Origin: Paenibacillus massiliensis 2301065 = DSM 16942
GTDB taxonomy: Bacteria > Bacillota > Bacilli > Paenibacillales > Paenibacillaceae
Direction: 5' to 3'
NCBI RefSeq assembly: GCF_000377505.1
Contig: NZ_KB898194.1
Coordinates: 62,001-126,000, forward strand
DNA: 64,000 nucleotides
Shown here: positions 33,783 to 42,442 of the stretch, one piece after another
Position numbering within the stretch: position 1 is the stretch's first letter
Layout: every line of letters starts with the position of its first letter
Made by a program: the position numbers and the translations under genes
Notes under the pieces: model-generated
Databases searched by the model: none
The model's input: the letters and a program-made list of their open reading frames with translations, nothing else
What the model was told of the DNA's origin: nothing

Positions 33783-35705
33783 TTGCGGATTTTTCATCTT
33801 CTTCACCTATTGATTTCCGAGCAAATTGTTAGCAGCGAGTATCTAGCCAAACTGTTGAATGTGTCATCACGCACCATTCGGACGGATCTGAAGGAATTAT
33901 CCGCATTGTTGTCCACACATGGAGCCACGGTCAAGTCGCTAAAGGGAGCAGGATATCAGCTTGAAATCCATGATGAGCAGCGTTTCCGACATTTGCTGAA
34001 GCAATTGAAAGAAAATGAAGCGGCTACACCGCAGCAAGTAAGCGGATCATCCGAGAGCAGACATCGTTTTCTGATCAGGAAGTTGCTGTTGACGGAGGAA
34101 TATTTCAGGCTTGAAGACTTGGCTGACCTACTGTTTGTAAGCCGTCCAACGATACAAAATGACATCAGGGAAGTACGGCGAATATTGAAGAATTACGGCT
34201 TGACGCTGGAGAATCGTCCCCATTACGGTGTTAAAATCAAGGGAAGCGAGACTCAGCTACGCTACTGCATGTCCGATTATATTTTTAGCCGTACGGAGAT
34301 TGCACCCGAGAGCACGCATTCTCCATCCATTCTTTCTGATGAAGAAATGGATTTAATCAGAGAGGTTATTCTTGAACGCATTGAAGTCAATGACATTATA
34401 TTATCCGATATTGCGCTCAATAATCTGGTCATTCATATCGCAATAGCTTGTAAGCGGATACGGGATGAAAGGTATGTCTCTTTTTATCCGCAGGAAATGA
34501 AAAAGATTGAGGCGCAGAAGGAATTTGGCGTGGCGTCTGAGATTGTGTCAAGTCTTGAGCGCAAGATGAATCATTCCTTTCCTTTCGCTGAAGTTGCGTA
34601 TATAGCGGTACATTTGCTTGGTGTAAGAACAATTGTAGCGGCTAATATGGACGATACGGAAATTAAAGGGATGATAGACGGCGAAATATACGACCTGGCA
34701 GTTGAAATATTGGATCATATTGAAAAAGGAATGCAACTAGGCATCCGCCATGACAAGGAGCTGCTTGTGGCATTGTGTCTGCACCTCAAACCAGTCATTA
34801 ACCGTTTCAGATATGGGATGAATTTGCGCAATCCGATGCTGGATGAGATCAAATCCAATTATCCGCTGGCCTTTGAAGCGGGTATACTGGCGGGTGAAAC
34901 GATTAGGAAGCGGCTTGGCTTCGAAATTGAAGAAAATGAAATTGGCTACCTTGCTATTCATATCGGTGCTGCGATTGAGCGAAAAAAAGAGCAGAACACT
35001 CCTAAGAGATGCCTGATCGTATGCGCATCGGGCAGGGGGAGCGCCAAATTGCTATATTACAAGCTGCAATCGGTATTTGGCTCCAAGCTGGACATCGTCG
35101 GTACGACTGAATTTTACAAGCTCAAGCAGATGCCGCTCGATTCGCTGGATTTTGTAATCAGCACGATACCCGTCTCCGAAAAGCTATCGGTACCGATCAT
35201 ACATGTCAATACGTTTCTCGGCGGCACGGACGTAGACAAGATTGAACAGGCTATCTCGGAAACTGGATTGCCGGCTATCCATTATATACGAAAAAAGCTC
35301 GTTTTTCTTCAGCAGAAAATGGACAACAAGGAGAAAGTGCTGGCGTTTATGGTGGACAGGATTAAGGAGGCGGGGCTTGTCAAAGGCCCGTTCCTGGAAT
35401 CTGTGCTGGAGCGTGAAGCGATGTCTCCCACTTCGTTCGGCAATTTTGTAGCGATTCCCCATCCGATGGAGCCGTTTGCTGATTCGACCTTTTGGGCTGT
35501 ATGCACGCTGCTGAAGCCTATTGATTGGGACGGCAAACCGGTGCAGTTTGTATGCGTACTGTGCATGCAGCGCAGTAAAACGGAGGATGTACAGAGCATG
35601 TACAATATTTTGCTTACGATTTTGAATAACGAAGCTCTGGTCCAGCAGCTGATTAAATGTAAGACGTATTCGGATTTTGCTCGAGTTCTCCATGAGCATG
35701 TATAA
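33783..35705 (+). CDS. licR: PRD-containing activator of a beta-glucoside operon (LicR-like)
   Basis: About 640 aa. An AAAGGAG site supports TTG 33780 or 33783. Order of domains: HTH (about 10-60, SSEYLAKLLNVSSRTIRTD), Mga-type second HTH (about 95-150), PRD1 (about 190-280), PRD2 (about 295-395), a PTS IIB-like domain with Cys in CLIVCASGRGSAKL near 415, and an IIA domain of mannitol/fructose type with His in VAIPHPMEPF near 560. This is the MtlR/LicR class: PTS-controlled DNA-binding activators, not RNA antiterminators. It precedes PTS and GH1 genes, which it should activate. A terminator separates it from them. Confidence 0.88.
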   Translation: MRIFHLLHLLISEQIVSSEYLAKLLNVSSRTIRTDLKELSALLSTHGATVKSLKGAGYQLEIHDEQRFRHLLKQLKENEAATPQQVSGSSESRHRFLIRKLLLTEEYFRLEDLADLLFVSRPTIQNDIREVRRILKNYGLTLENRPHYGVKIKGSETQLRYCMSDYIFSRTEIAPESTHSPSILSDEEMDLIREVILERIEVNDIILSDIALNNLVIHIAIACKRIRDERYVSFYPQEMKKIEAQKEFGVASEIVSSLERKMNHSFPFAEVAYIAVHLLGVRTIVAANMDDTEIKGMIDGEIYDLAVEILDHIEKGMQLGIRHDKELLVALCLHLKPVINRFRYGMNLRNPMLDEIKSNYPLAFEAGILAGETIRKRLGFEIEENEIGYLAIHIGAAIERKKEQNTPKRCLIVCASGRGSAKLLYYKLQSVFGSKLDIVGTTEFYKLKQMPLDSLDFVISTIPVSEKLSVPIIHVNTFLGGTDVDKIEQAISETGLPAIHYIRKKLVFLQQKMDNKEKVLAFMVDRIKEAGLVKGPFLESVLEREAMSPTSFGNFVAIPHPMEPFADSTFWAVCTLLKPIDWDGKPVQFVCVLCMQRSKTEDVQSMYNILLTILNNEALVQQLIKCKTYSDFARVLHEHV

Positions 35706-35732
35706 GATTTAATCCAGTGAAACGACGTATGG

Positions 35733-35773
35733 AGGAATATCCCGATTCTCTAAAGAGGGATATTCCTCTTTTT
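35733..35773 (+). terminator. Terminator after the licR-like gene
   Basis: AGGAATATCCC pairs with GGGATATTCCT around an 11-base loop, then CTTTTT. Confidence 0.9.
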
Positions 35774-35784
35774 GTATATAGTTA

Positions 35785-35806
35785 TTTTCCGTTAAGAAGA
35801 GGAAAA
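35785..35806 (+). promoter_or_regulatory. Candidate activator operator for the lic-like operon
   Basis: Inverted repeat TTTTCC (35785-35790) and GGAAAA (35801-35806) immediately upstream of the predicted -35. This is where a LicR-type activator should bind. Confidence 0.45.
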
Positions 35807-35814
35807 AGCTTATG

Positions 35815-35843
35815 TTAAATTGTAAACGATTGCAATTTATAAT
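35815..35843 (+). promoter_or_regulatory. Promoter of the lic-like operon with cre site in the spacer
   Basis: TTAAAT (35815-35820), 17 bases, TATAAT (35838-35843). The spacer starts with TGTAAACGATTGCA (35821-35834), matching the CcpA cre consensus TGWAANCGNTNWCA at 13 of 14 positions. CcpA bound there would block RNA polymerase, so the operon is predicted to be glucose-repressed. The weak -35 fits dependence on an activator. Confidence 0.75.
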
Positions 35844-35914
35844 AAATTTACAGCCAACAGCTACAGTAAGGGGTGCTGCTAGATCAGGGCTACTCTGAAG
35901 GAGGGACCATAAGA

Positions 35915-36280
35915 GTGAGCGAAAAAGAAATAAACAATTCCGTTGGTGATGAGATTCTGGATGAGACTGAAATTGTGTTTCAGATCATTTTGTACGCAGG
36001 CAATGCCCGCAGCTCGGCGATGGAAGCGATTGAGCTTGCCAAAGCAGGCAAGTTCACTGAAGCAAGAGAGGAGCTGGCAGCTGCAAAAAAAGAACTGATA
36101 TCCTCTCACAAAATTCAGACCGGATTAATCCGTAAGGAAGCAGAAGGGGAAAAGATGGAGGTGTCTGTCATGATGGTTCATGCCCAGGATCATTTGATGA
36201 ATGCGATTTCCATTCACGACATGGCCTCCGAGTTTGTGGACTTGTATGAACGTATTGAACAATTGGGGTCGAAATCGTAG
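35915..36280 (+). CDS. licA: PTS lactose/cellobiose-type IIA component
   Basis: 121 aa from GTG 35915 (GAAGGAGGG upstream); the longer frame back to 35873 lacks a ribosome site. All-helical IIA of the lactose/N,N'-diacetylchitobiose/cellobiose family, with a phosphorylatable His in VHAQDHLMNAIS near 88-98 and the NARSSAMEAIELA helix near 30-42. It passes phosphate from HPr to the IIB encoded at the other end of the operon. Separated by 15 bases from the IIC gene. Confidence 0.9.
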   Translation: MSEKEINNSVGDEILDETEIVFQIILYAGNARSSAMEAIELAKAGKFTEAREELAAAKKELISSHKIQTGLIRKEAEGEKMEVSVMMVHAQDHLMNAISIHDMASEFVDLYERIEQLGSKS

Positions 36281-36295
36281 AGGGAGGTCTTTCTG

Positions 36296-37591
36296 ATGGC
36301 ACTCAAGGATAAAGTTGTTAATGGCCTTACATCAGTAGCGAACGCCATTAACAATTTTAAGTATATTATGGCTATCAAATCTGCTTTCATCACACTGATG
36401 CCTGTTATTATTGTAGGCGCTTTCGCGGTCCTTATATCCAATATGGTGATGGACCCGACGAACGGGTTGGCTCATTTTCGCCCTTTTGCATTTTTGGCGG
36501 ATTACAAGCCGATTTTTACCGCGATCAACTATGCCAGCTTAAATATTCTGACCATACTCGCCATCTTTATGATTGGTCTGGAATTAGGTAGAATTAACGG
36601 AGAGAAGAATTTTTTTCCAGGATTGCTAGCGGTCATCTGCTTTGTTTCCGTTACGCCAACAACGCTTCAACTGATGGTGAACGGTGAGATGCAAGAGGTT
36701 ACGAATGTGATTGCGCGTCAATTTACAGATACGAAAAGCCTGTTTCTCGGTATTTTTGTGTCTATCCTGTCTGTCGAGCTGTACAGCAAGCTGGGCAAAT
36801 CGGATAAGCTTAAAATTAAGATGCCAGAAAGTGTGCCTCCCAATGTGGCCGTGTCATTCTCGGCGCTGATTCCGACAATTATTACTGTAACAGTGTTCTC
36901 GGCCGTCGGATTTTTCTTTCATATGTTTACAGGCCTGTATTTGTATGATGCCGTGTACAATGTGGTGCAAAAACCGCTGGAGACGGTTGTGCAAGGCCTA
37001 CCGGGTATCCTGACCTTGATGCTGGTTGCGCAAATTTTCTGGGTCATCGGCATCCACGGCAATCAGATGGTAAAGCCGATTCGCGAGCCGCTGCTGCTTG
37101 GAGCCATTACTGTTAACATGACCGCTTATGAACAAGGGTTGCCTATCCCTAATATTATTACGATGCCGTTCTGGGACATCTACATGAGCATCGGCGGTTC
37201 CGGCGTTACTCTGGCTCTGCTTATCAGCATCCTGATCGCCTCCAAACGTGAGGATATGAAGGAGATTACTAAGCTATCAATTGGTCCGGGACTATTTAAT
37301 ATTAATGAGCCGGTTATTTTCGGACTTCCGATCATGTTGAACCCTATTATGGCTATTCCGTTCATCATCACGCCGCTTGTTACGGGAACCATCGGTTACT
37401 TCTCGACATTGCTTGGTTTTGCCGGCCGTACGGTCGTCATGGTGCCTTGGACCACACCGCCGATTATTAATGCCTACCTGTCAACAGGTGGAAGCATCGG
37501 GGCGGTCATTACCCAGCTTGTATGTATTGCAGTTGCAATATTAATCTATCTGCCTTTCGTCAGAATTGCCAACAAGCGGACCGTAGAGTAA
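36296..37591 (+). CDS. licC: PTS cellobiose-type IIC permease
   Basis: 431 aa, about ten membrane helices. PTS IIC of the lactose/cellobiose family; conserved GIHGNQMVKPI near 245-255 and GPGLFNINEPVIFGLP near 323-338 with the substrate-binding Glu. Transports and phosphorylates beta-glucosides such as cellobiose or lichenan oligomers. ATG 36296 has GGGAGG upstream. The sugar is inferred from family and operon, not proven. Confidence 0.9.
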   Translation: MALKDKVVNGLTSVANAINNFKYIMAIKSAFITLMPVIIVGAFAVLISNMVMDPTNGLAHFRPFAFLADYKPIFTAINYASLNILTILAIFMIGLELGRINGEKNFFPGLLAVICFVSVTPTTLQLMVNGEMQEVTNVIARQFTDTKSLFLGIFVSILSVELYSKLGKSDKLKIKMPESVPPNVAVSFSALIPTIITVTVFSAVGFFFHMFTGLYLYDAVYNVVQKPLETVVQGLPGILTLMLVAQIFWVIGIHGNQMVKPIREPLLLGAITVNMTAYEQGLPIPNIITMPFWDIYMSIGGSGVTLALLISILIASKREDMKEITKLSIGPGLFNINEPVIFGLPIMLNPIMAIPFIITPLVTGTIGYFSTLLGFAGRTVVMVPWTTPPIINAYLSTGGSIGAVITQLVCIAVAILIYLPFVRIANKRTVE

Positions 37592-37626
37592 GCAGAAATA
37601 ATTGCGGAGTTAAGGAGGAGTAATCA

Positions 37627-39063
37627 ATGGCTAAGCATACAATGAACATCCCGGATGATTTTATAATAGGGGCTGCTTCATCCGCCTGGCAGACAGAAGG
37701 GTGGAGCGGCAAAAAGGAAGGGCAGGATTCTTATCTTGACAGGTGGTATATCAATGACCGCCATGTCTGGCATAATGGATATGGTCCGGCCGGCGCGACC
37801 GACTTCTATAATCGCTACAGCGAAGATATCGCACTTATGAAGCAGATTGGACTGACGCATTTCCGTACCTCTATTAACTGGTCCCGTTTTTTAACCGACT
37901 ATGAAAATGTGATTGTAGACGAAACCTATGCGGATTACGTGGGACGGGTCATTAACGAACTGATAGCGAGTGGTGTCGAGCCGATGATTTGTCTGGAGCA
38001 CTATGAGCTGCCGGCGTATCTGTTGGATAAATATGATGGATGGTCATCAAAGCATGTAGTTGAACTATTCGTGAAGTATGCGGAAAAAGTGTTTGAACGC
38101 TACGGCGACCGTGTCAAGCATTGGTTTACCTTTAATGAACCGATTGTAGTGCAGACCCGCGTCTATCTGGATGCGCTGCGTTATCCCTATGAGCAGAACA
38201 CCCGCAAGTGGATGCAGTGGAACTACAATAAAACACTCGCAACCGCCAAATGCGTGCAATTGTTCAAGAAGCAAGGCTATGGCAAAAACGGTGCGAAGAT
38301 CGGCGCCATTCTCAATCCCGAGGTAACATATGCCCGCTCAAGCGCGCCGCACGATCAGTATGCAGCCCATGTATACGATCTGTTCTACAACCGGGTATTT
38401 ATGGATCCTCTGATCAAAGGGGAATATCCCGAGGAATTGTTCGAACTGATGAATAAGCATGATATCACATTCGAGTCTACACCGGAAGAACTGGCTATCA
38501 TCAAAAATAACACGATTGATTACGCGGGTATTAATTTGTATTATCCGCACCGAGTAAAGACGCAGACTAAGGCTTGGAATGAAAATGCACCTTTTCATCC
38601 GTCTTATTACTATGAGCATTTTGATCTTCCAGGCAAGAAAATGAACAAATCACGTGGGTGGGAAATTTACCCTAAAATTATTTATGACATGGGCATACGC
38701 ATCAAAAACGAATACAACAATATCGAATGGTTTATTTCAGAAAATGGAATGGGCATTGAGAACGAGGCGATATTCAAAAATGAAGAGCAGATCATTCAGG
38801 ATGATTACCGGATTTCCTTCATCAGCGAGCATTTGTACTATACACTCAAAGCCGTGGAGGACGGTTCCAACTGCAAAGGGTACATGTTGTGGGCCTTCAC
38901 GGATAATGTATCCCCGATGAATGCGTTCAAGAACCGCTATGGACTGGTTGAAATCAACCTGGAGAACGACCGCAGCCGCCATTTGAAAAAATCCGGTTAC
39001 TGGTACAAGTCAATTATCGCTGAACGTTCGCTTACAGTTGATTTGGATGAAGAGTACAAGTAA
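37627..39063 (+). CDS. GH1 6-phospho-beta-glucosidase
   Basis: 478 aa. Glycoside hydrolase family 1 barrel: acid/base Glu in TFNEP near 168-172 and nucleophile Glu in ISENGMG near 372-378. N-terminal DFIIGAASSAWQTEG is the GH1 signature. It lies between PTS IIC and IIB genes, so it should cleave the phosphorylated disaccharide in the cytoplasm to glucose and glucose 6-phosphate. B. subtilis licH is a family 4 enzyme, so this operon uses a different hydrolase family and the licH name is not given. AAGGAGG precedes ATG. Confidence 0.92.
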   Translation: MAKHTMNIPDDFIIGAASSAWQTEGWSGKKEGQDSYLDRWYINDRHVWHNGYGPAGATDFYNRYSEDIALMKQIGLTHFRTSINWSRFLTDYENVIVDETYADYVGRVINELIASGVEPMICLEHYELPAYLLDKYDGWSSKHVVELFVKYAEKVFERYGDRVKHWFTFNEPIVVQTRVYLDALRYPYEQNTRKWMQWNYNKTLATAKCVQLFKKQGYGKNGAKIGAILNPEVTYARSSAPHDQYAAHVYDLFYNRVFMDPLIKGEYPEELFELMNKHDITFESTPEELAIIKNNTIDYAGINLYYPHRVKTQTKAWNENAPFHPSYYYEHFDLPGKKMNKSRGWEIYPKIIYDMGIRIKNEYNNIEWFISENGMGIENEAIFKNEEQIIQDDYRISFISEHLYYTLKAVEDGSNCKGYMLWAFTDNVSPMNAFKNRYGLVEINLENDRSRHLKKSGYWYKSIIAERSLTVDLDEEYK

Positions 39064-39100
39064 CTGAATGATGAAAAAATCGGATCAGGAGGCGTTAACT

Positions 39101-39421
39101 ATGAAAACAATTATTCTTGCCTGTTCAGCCGGCATGTCTACTTCAATTCTGGTATCCAAGATGAAAAAAGAAGCGGAAGCAAGATCTCTCGAAATCGACA
39201 TTATAGCCATTCCCGAAAGCACAATCAAGGATGAGCTGTCGGGCATCAGCGACCATGTAATTGCGATTCTGCTCGGTCCCCAGGTCCGCATGCGTAAAAA
39301 TGCCGTAGCTGAAATTGCGGCCCCGTACAGCATTCCGGTCGATGTCATCGACACGGTGGCCTATGGCAGAGGGAATGGTCCGGCAGTTCTGGATCAGGCC
39401 TTGGCAATGTCAAGCAATTAA
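39101..39421 (+). CDS. licB: PTS lactose/cellobiose-type IIB component
   Basis: 106 aa from ATG 39101 with CAGGAGG upstream; an earlier in-frame ATG at 39071 lacks a site. Phosphocysteine loop ILACSAGMSTS with Cys at residue 8. It takes phosphate from the IIA and transfers it to the sugar in the IIC. In B. subtilis the order is licB-licC-licA-licH; here IIB is last, after the hydrolase. A terminator follows about 100 bases later. Confidence 0.9.
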   Translation: MKTIILACSAGMSTSILVSKMKKEAEARSLEIDIIAIPESTIKDELSGISDHVIAILLGPQVRMRKNAVAEIAAPYSIPVDVIDTVAYGRGNGPAVLDQALAMSSN

Positions 39422-39525
39422 CGTAGGTGACGGATTAGAATCAAGAGTGAACGTGAGTGAACGTTGGTTAATCAAAGATATGATTCCGGCGATATCTGGA
39501 GTAAATAATAGTATCTATGAAAAAA

Positions 39526-39555
39526 CAAAAGAACCGGGCGCACCGGTTCTTTTTC
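39526..39555. terminator. Terminator after the lic-like operon
   Basis: AAGAACCGG pairs with CCGGTTCTT around GCGCA, with an A-run before and T-run after, so it may also serve the converging gene. Confidence 0.88.
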
Positions 39556-39586
39556 GTCAATATTTGATTCTGGCTACAGCAAGCTA

Positions 39587-40194
39587 CTATTCAAATCTGG
39601 CCGCATATTCATACATCTCTGCTCCGGCCTGATACATCAGCTTTTTGCTCGCCGCGATTTTGGGATTGATTTGATGATATAAAGTCCAGTTGATTTTCGT
39701 TTTGGATACTGCTTTTTTGTAGAGCATCATACCTTCAAGCTGAAGGTATGAGCCGCGTATAAGCTTTTGGTGAATGGAGGCAAGCTTCGGATGAGCCGGT
39801 TGGATTTGTTTGAGTCCTGATACGTATTTAGTGTAATTAGGGACAATTGTGTTATTCGGTCTAGAAAAATTTGTTTGCGAGTGGCATTCGTAAGTTCAGG
39901 AGTATTGTTGAATGTATCTATTCCCTTGTCTTCATAAACATCGAGCTGACCGAGTTGATCCCAATAATCCATGTACTCGATATACTCTTGTACAAGCTCT
40001 GGATCCAAATCCCCATACAATTCCTCATCTGTGACCGTTTCGTCTGTTGGAGAGATTTCTGCTCCCGATTCGATGTTTGTACCGAAGGGATCAGTAGTGG
40101 TGTCACCCTCGGCTGCTGACGACACGGCAGGGAACAACATAGTCCCTGACAGTATGAGTGCTAAAGCTGCAAATACTATCGCGTTTCTCTTCAT
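39587..40194 (-). pseudogene. Frameshifted gene for an exported protein of unknown function
   Basis: The frame from ATG (complement of 40192-40194) encodes a signal peptide (MKRNAIVFAALALILSG..., cleavage near SSAA) and an acidic Asp/Glu/Thr-rich mature part, and stops at 39727 after 155 aa. A one-base shift at the A-run 39865-39869 opens another frame down to TAG at 39587-39589. It reads as a sensible continuation of about 90 residues rich in Lys, Tyr and Ala (for example PNYTKYVSGLKQI, KLIRGSYLQLEGMMLYKKA). The original protein was about 200 aa. Either a real frameshift, a sequencing error in a homopolymer, or phase variation. The family is not recognised. Confidence 0.7.
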
Positions 40195-40370
40195 TCACAA
40201 TCTTCCCCTTTTTTCTCTGAATGTTACAAGTGCACTTAGGACTTTAACACGTGAATTACGAAACCTCTAGTCATAATAATCTTATAAATGAAAAATAAGG
40301 AATTAATTCGCGCAAGTTCATCCGACAGCAGCTAACTAGCAATGTACTCCACCTAATAAACTGCGATGCT

Positions 40371-40506
40371 GTAGCGGAGGGGTGGAGGATTTCTGAAGAA
40401 ACAAAGTGCTCGCCTTTAAAGCCCGATTTCATCCAATTATTTTTGTCTAATCTGGAAATCGGGTTTTAACAGCGATCGTAAGAAACCTCCAACCCGTAGC
40501 GCTCGC
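40371..40506. repeat. Long imperfect palindrome upstream of spoIIGA
   Basis: Two nested stems. The outer pairs GGGGTGGAGGATTTCT (about 40379-40394) with AGAAACCTCCAACCC (40481-40495). The inner pairs TAAAGCCCGATTTC (40417-40430) with GGAAATCGGGTTTTA (40454-40468) around a T-rich loop. GTAGCG and GCTCGCC motifs recur at both ends. The element is about 135 bases without coding potential and looks like a miniature mobile or repeated intergenic element, or a structured RNA. No second copy was noticed in this window. Confidence 0.65.
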
Positions 40507-40511
40507 CCCCT

Positions 40512-40582
40512 TCATCCGACAAAATTAGTTGGGCACATGCCTACAAAGTTAGACAGACTTTGAAATTCACTCCTCTTATACT
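40512..40582 (+). promoter_or_regulatory. Candidate Spo0A-controlled promoter of spoIIGA-sigE
   Basis: A Spo0A-like box TCCGACAAA (40513-40521, 8 of 9 to TTYGACAAA) and a weaker one TTAGACAGA (40549-40557) overlap a -35-like TAGACA (40550-40555). A TATACT -10 (40577-40582) follows after an unusually long 21-base spacer. B. subtilis spoIIG is known for a sigma-A promoter with a 22-base spacer activated by Spo0A~P, so the layout matches. Confidence 0.55.
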
Positions 40583-40620
40583 TAACCGTATCCTGTAAAT
40601 TGCACAGGCGGGTGAAACGA

Positions 40621-41565
40621 TTGGTAGTGTATCTGGATCTCATCTTCTTGGTCAATCTGGTAATCGACGCAGTATTGATTATGGTGACGGCCTGGATGAG
40701 AAAGCTGCGGCCAGCATGGTGGAGGGTGCTTCTGTCCTCGGCTGTAGGTGCCGCTTACGTCGTAATGATGTTTTTTCCGCCGCTTACGTTTGCCTTTACC
40801 TTTCTAATCAAGTTCATGCTGTCTGTCATCATGCTTCTGATTTCCTTTGGATTCGGGGGACTACAGCGCTTCCTACGGACGTTGGGGGCGTTCTATATCG
40901 TGAATTTTGTAGCGGCTGGAGGTATTCTGGGGACGCATTATCTAGTACAGAATCCTGGTGAGGTCATGAATGGGATCTGGTTTTCAGCCTCGGGGGGATT
41001 ATCCTTTGAGCTGAAGATTGGCTTCTGGTTCGTGCTGTGCATGTTCGCGGTGGTGATGATTATCTTCAAGACAGTCCAGGCTGCGAGACAACGCTCTGAA
41101 CAGCTTGGCAGCTATCTGGGAGAGGTAGAGGCCAGCATTGATGGTGTATCTGTCCGTTGTACAGGCCTGCTGGATACGGGCAATCAGCTTGTTGACCCGC
41201 TGACGAGAATTCCCGTGATGATCATGGAGCTTTCGCTATGGAGCACCTATTTTCCAGAATCATGGGAGCGTAAATTGAAGAATGGAGAGGCGGACAACCT
41301 GGTCACCGAGCTAGGCGAAGAGGAGTTCCGATGGCAGGATCGGCTACGGCTGATTCCGTATCGAGGCATTAACAAAGGCACGGCGTTCATGCTGGCCCTG
41401 AAGCCTGATGAGGTGACTGTGACGATGAACGGCCTTCGTTCCACAAGCAAGCGGGTATTAATCGGGCTGGACAGCGGAACGCTGTCGTCTGAAGGTCGTT
41501 ACCGGGCTGTCATTCATCCTGATCTAATCGTCGCTTCTTTAAATCCTGAGGTAGGAGGAATTTGA
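40621..41565 (+). CDS. spoIIGA: Sigma-E processing peptidase SpoIIGA
   Basis: About 314 aa from TTG 40621 (GGGTGA upstream, N-terminus MVVYLDLIFLVNLVIDA matching the family); earlier in-frame starts at 40600 and 40612 are less likely. Five membrane helices occupy the first 155 residues. The cytoplasmic half is an aspartic protease domain with the active Asp in GLLDTGNQLVDPLT near 185. It is activated by the forespore signal SpoIIR and cleaves pro-sigma-E, encoded by the next gene. The stop overlaps the sigE start by one base. Confidence 0.92.
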   Translation: MVVYLDLIFLVNLVIDAVLIMVTAWMRKLRPAWWRVLLSSAVGAAYVVMMFFPPLTFAFTFLIKFMLSVIMLLISFGFGGLQRFLRTLGAFYIVNFVAAGGILGTHYLVQNPGEVMNGIWFSASGGLSFELKIGFWFVLCMFAVVMIIFKTVQAARQRSEQLGSYLGEVEASIDGVSVRCTGLLDTGNQLVDPLTRIPVMIMELSLWSTYFPESWERKLKNGEADNLVTELGEEEFRWQDRLRLIPYRGINKGTAFMLALKPDEVTVTMNGLRSTSKRVLIGLDSGTLSSEGRYRAVIHPDLIVASLNPEVGGI

Positions 41566-42302
41566 TGCGTTTACAAGTGTTGCCTGTCAAATGGAAGCTG
41601 TCTATTCAATTGCAGTATTATCGGGTGCTGTTCCTGCTGGGCTTGAAGACGGAGGAAATCTACTATATCGGAGGCAGCGAGGCCCTTCCCCCGCCGTTAA
41701 CCCGCGAGGAGGAGGACTATCTGCTACAGAAGCTCCCCTCAGGAGACTCGGCGATACGTGCTGTCCTGATTGAGCGCAATCTGCGCCTGGTCGTCTATAT
41801 AGCCCGTAAGTTCGAGAATACGGGGATTAATATCGAAGATCTCGTATCCATTGGGGCGATTGGTCTCATCAAAGCAGTGAATACATTTGATCCGGAGAAG
41901 AAGATCAAGCTGGCGACCTACGCATCACGCTGTATCGAGAATGAAATTCTGATGTACTTGAGACGAAACAACAAGACTCGCACAGAGGTGTCCTTTGACG
42001 AGCCGCTAAATATCGACTGGGATGGTAACGAATTGCTGTTATCTGATGTGCTTGGTACAGAAAATGACACTATCTATCGCAATATTGAGGAGCAGGTGGA
42101 CCGCAAGCTACTGCACAAGGCGCTCGACAAGCTGACGGATCGTGAACGACTCATCATGGAGCTACGCTTTGGATTACAGGATGGTGAGGAGAAGACGCAG
42201 AAGGATGTTGCGGATCTACTTGGGATTTCCCAATCGTATATCTCAAGACTGGAGAAGAGAATCATTCGTCGTCTGCGCAAGGAATTTAATAAAATGGTGT
42301 AG
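41565..42302 (+). CDS. sigE: RNA polymerase sigma-E factor (pro-form)
   Basis: 245 aa from ATG 41565, with AGGAGG upstream and the TGATG overlap with spoIIGA. The first mother-cell-specific sigma factor. A membrane-binding prosequence of about 30 residues is present; the SpoIIGA cut site is inferred in EIYYIGGSEALPPPL near residue 30. Regions 2 (NLRLVVYIARKFENTGINIEDL) and 4 (GISQSYISRLEKRIIRRLRK) are almost identical to B. subtilis SigE. Confidence 0.96.
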   Translation: MRLQVLPVKWKLSIQLQYYRVLFLLGLKTEEIYYIGGSEALPPPLTREEEDYLLQKLPSGDSAIRAVLIERNLRLVVYIARKFENTGINIEDLVSIGAIGLIKAVNTFDPEKKIKLATYASRCIENEILMYLRRNNKTRTEVSFDEPLNIDWDGNELLLSDVLGTENDTIYRNIEEQVDRKLLHKALDKLTDRERLIMELRFGLQDGEEKTQKDVADLLGISQSYISRLEKRIIRRLRKEFNKMV

Positions 42303-42379
42303 CGCTATCAATCGCATACCGCCGCCCATCGACAGTTATGAAGTGAGTGAAGCAGAGTCCATGAACGAGTGTGAGGGAC

Positions 42380-42408
42380 GAATAAAATTGGACCTCAAGG
42401 AGATAATG
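42380..42408 (+). promoter_or_regulatory. Possible forespore promoter of sigG
   Basis: GAATA (42380-42384) and GGAGATAATG (42399-42408) resemble sigma-F/sigma-G boxes with a 14-base gap. B. subtilis sigG is transcribed by sigma-F and by itself. The match is loose. Confidence 0.3.
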
Positions 42409-42442
42409 TACATTAATGTTGCTCCTTGGGAGGTAAGACACG

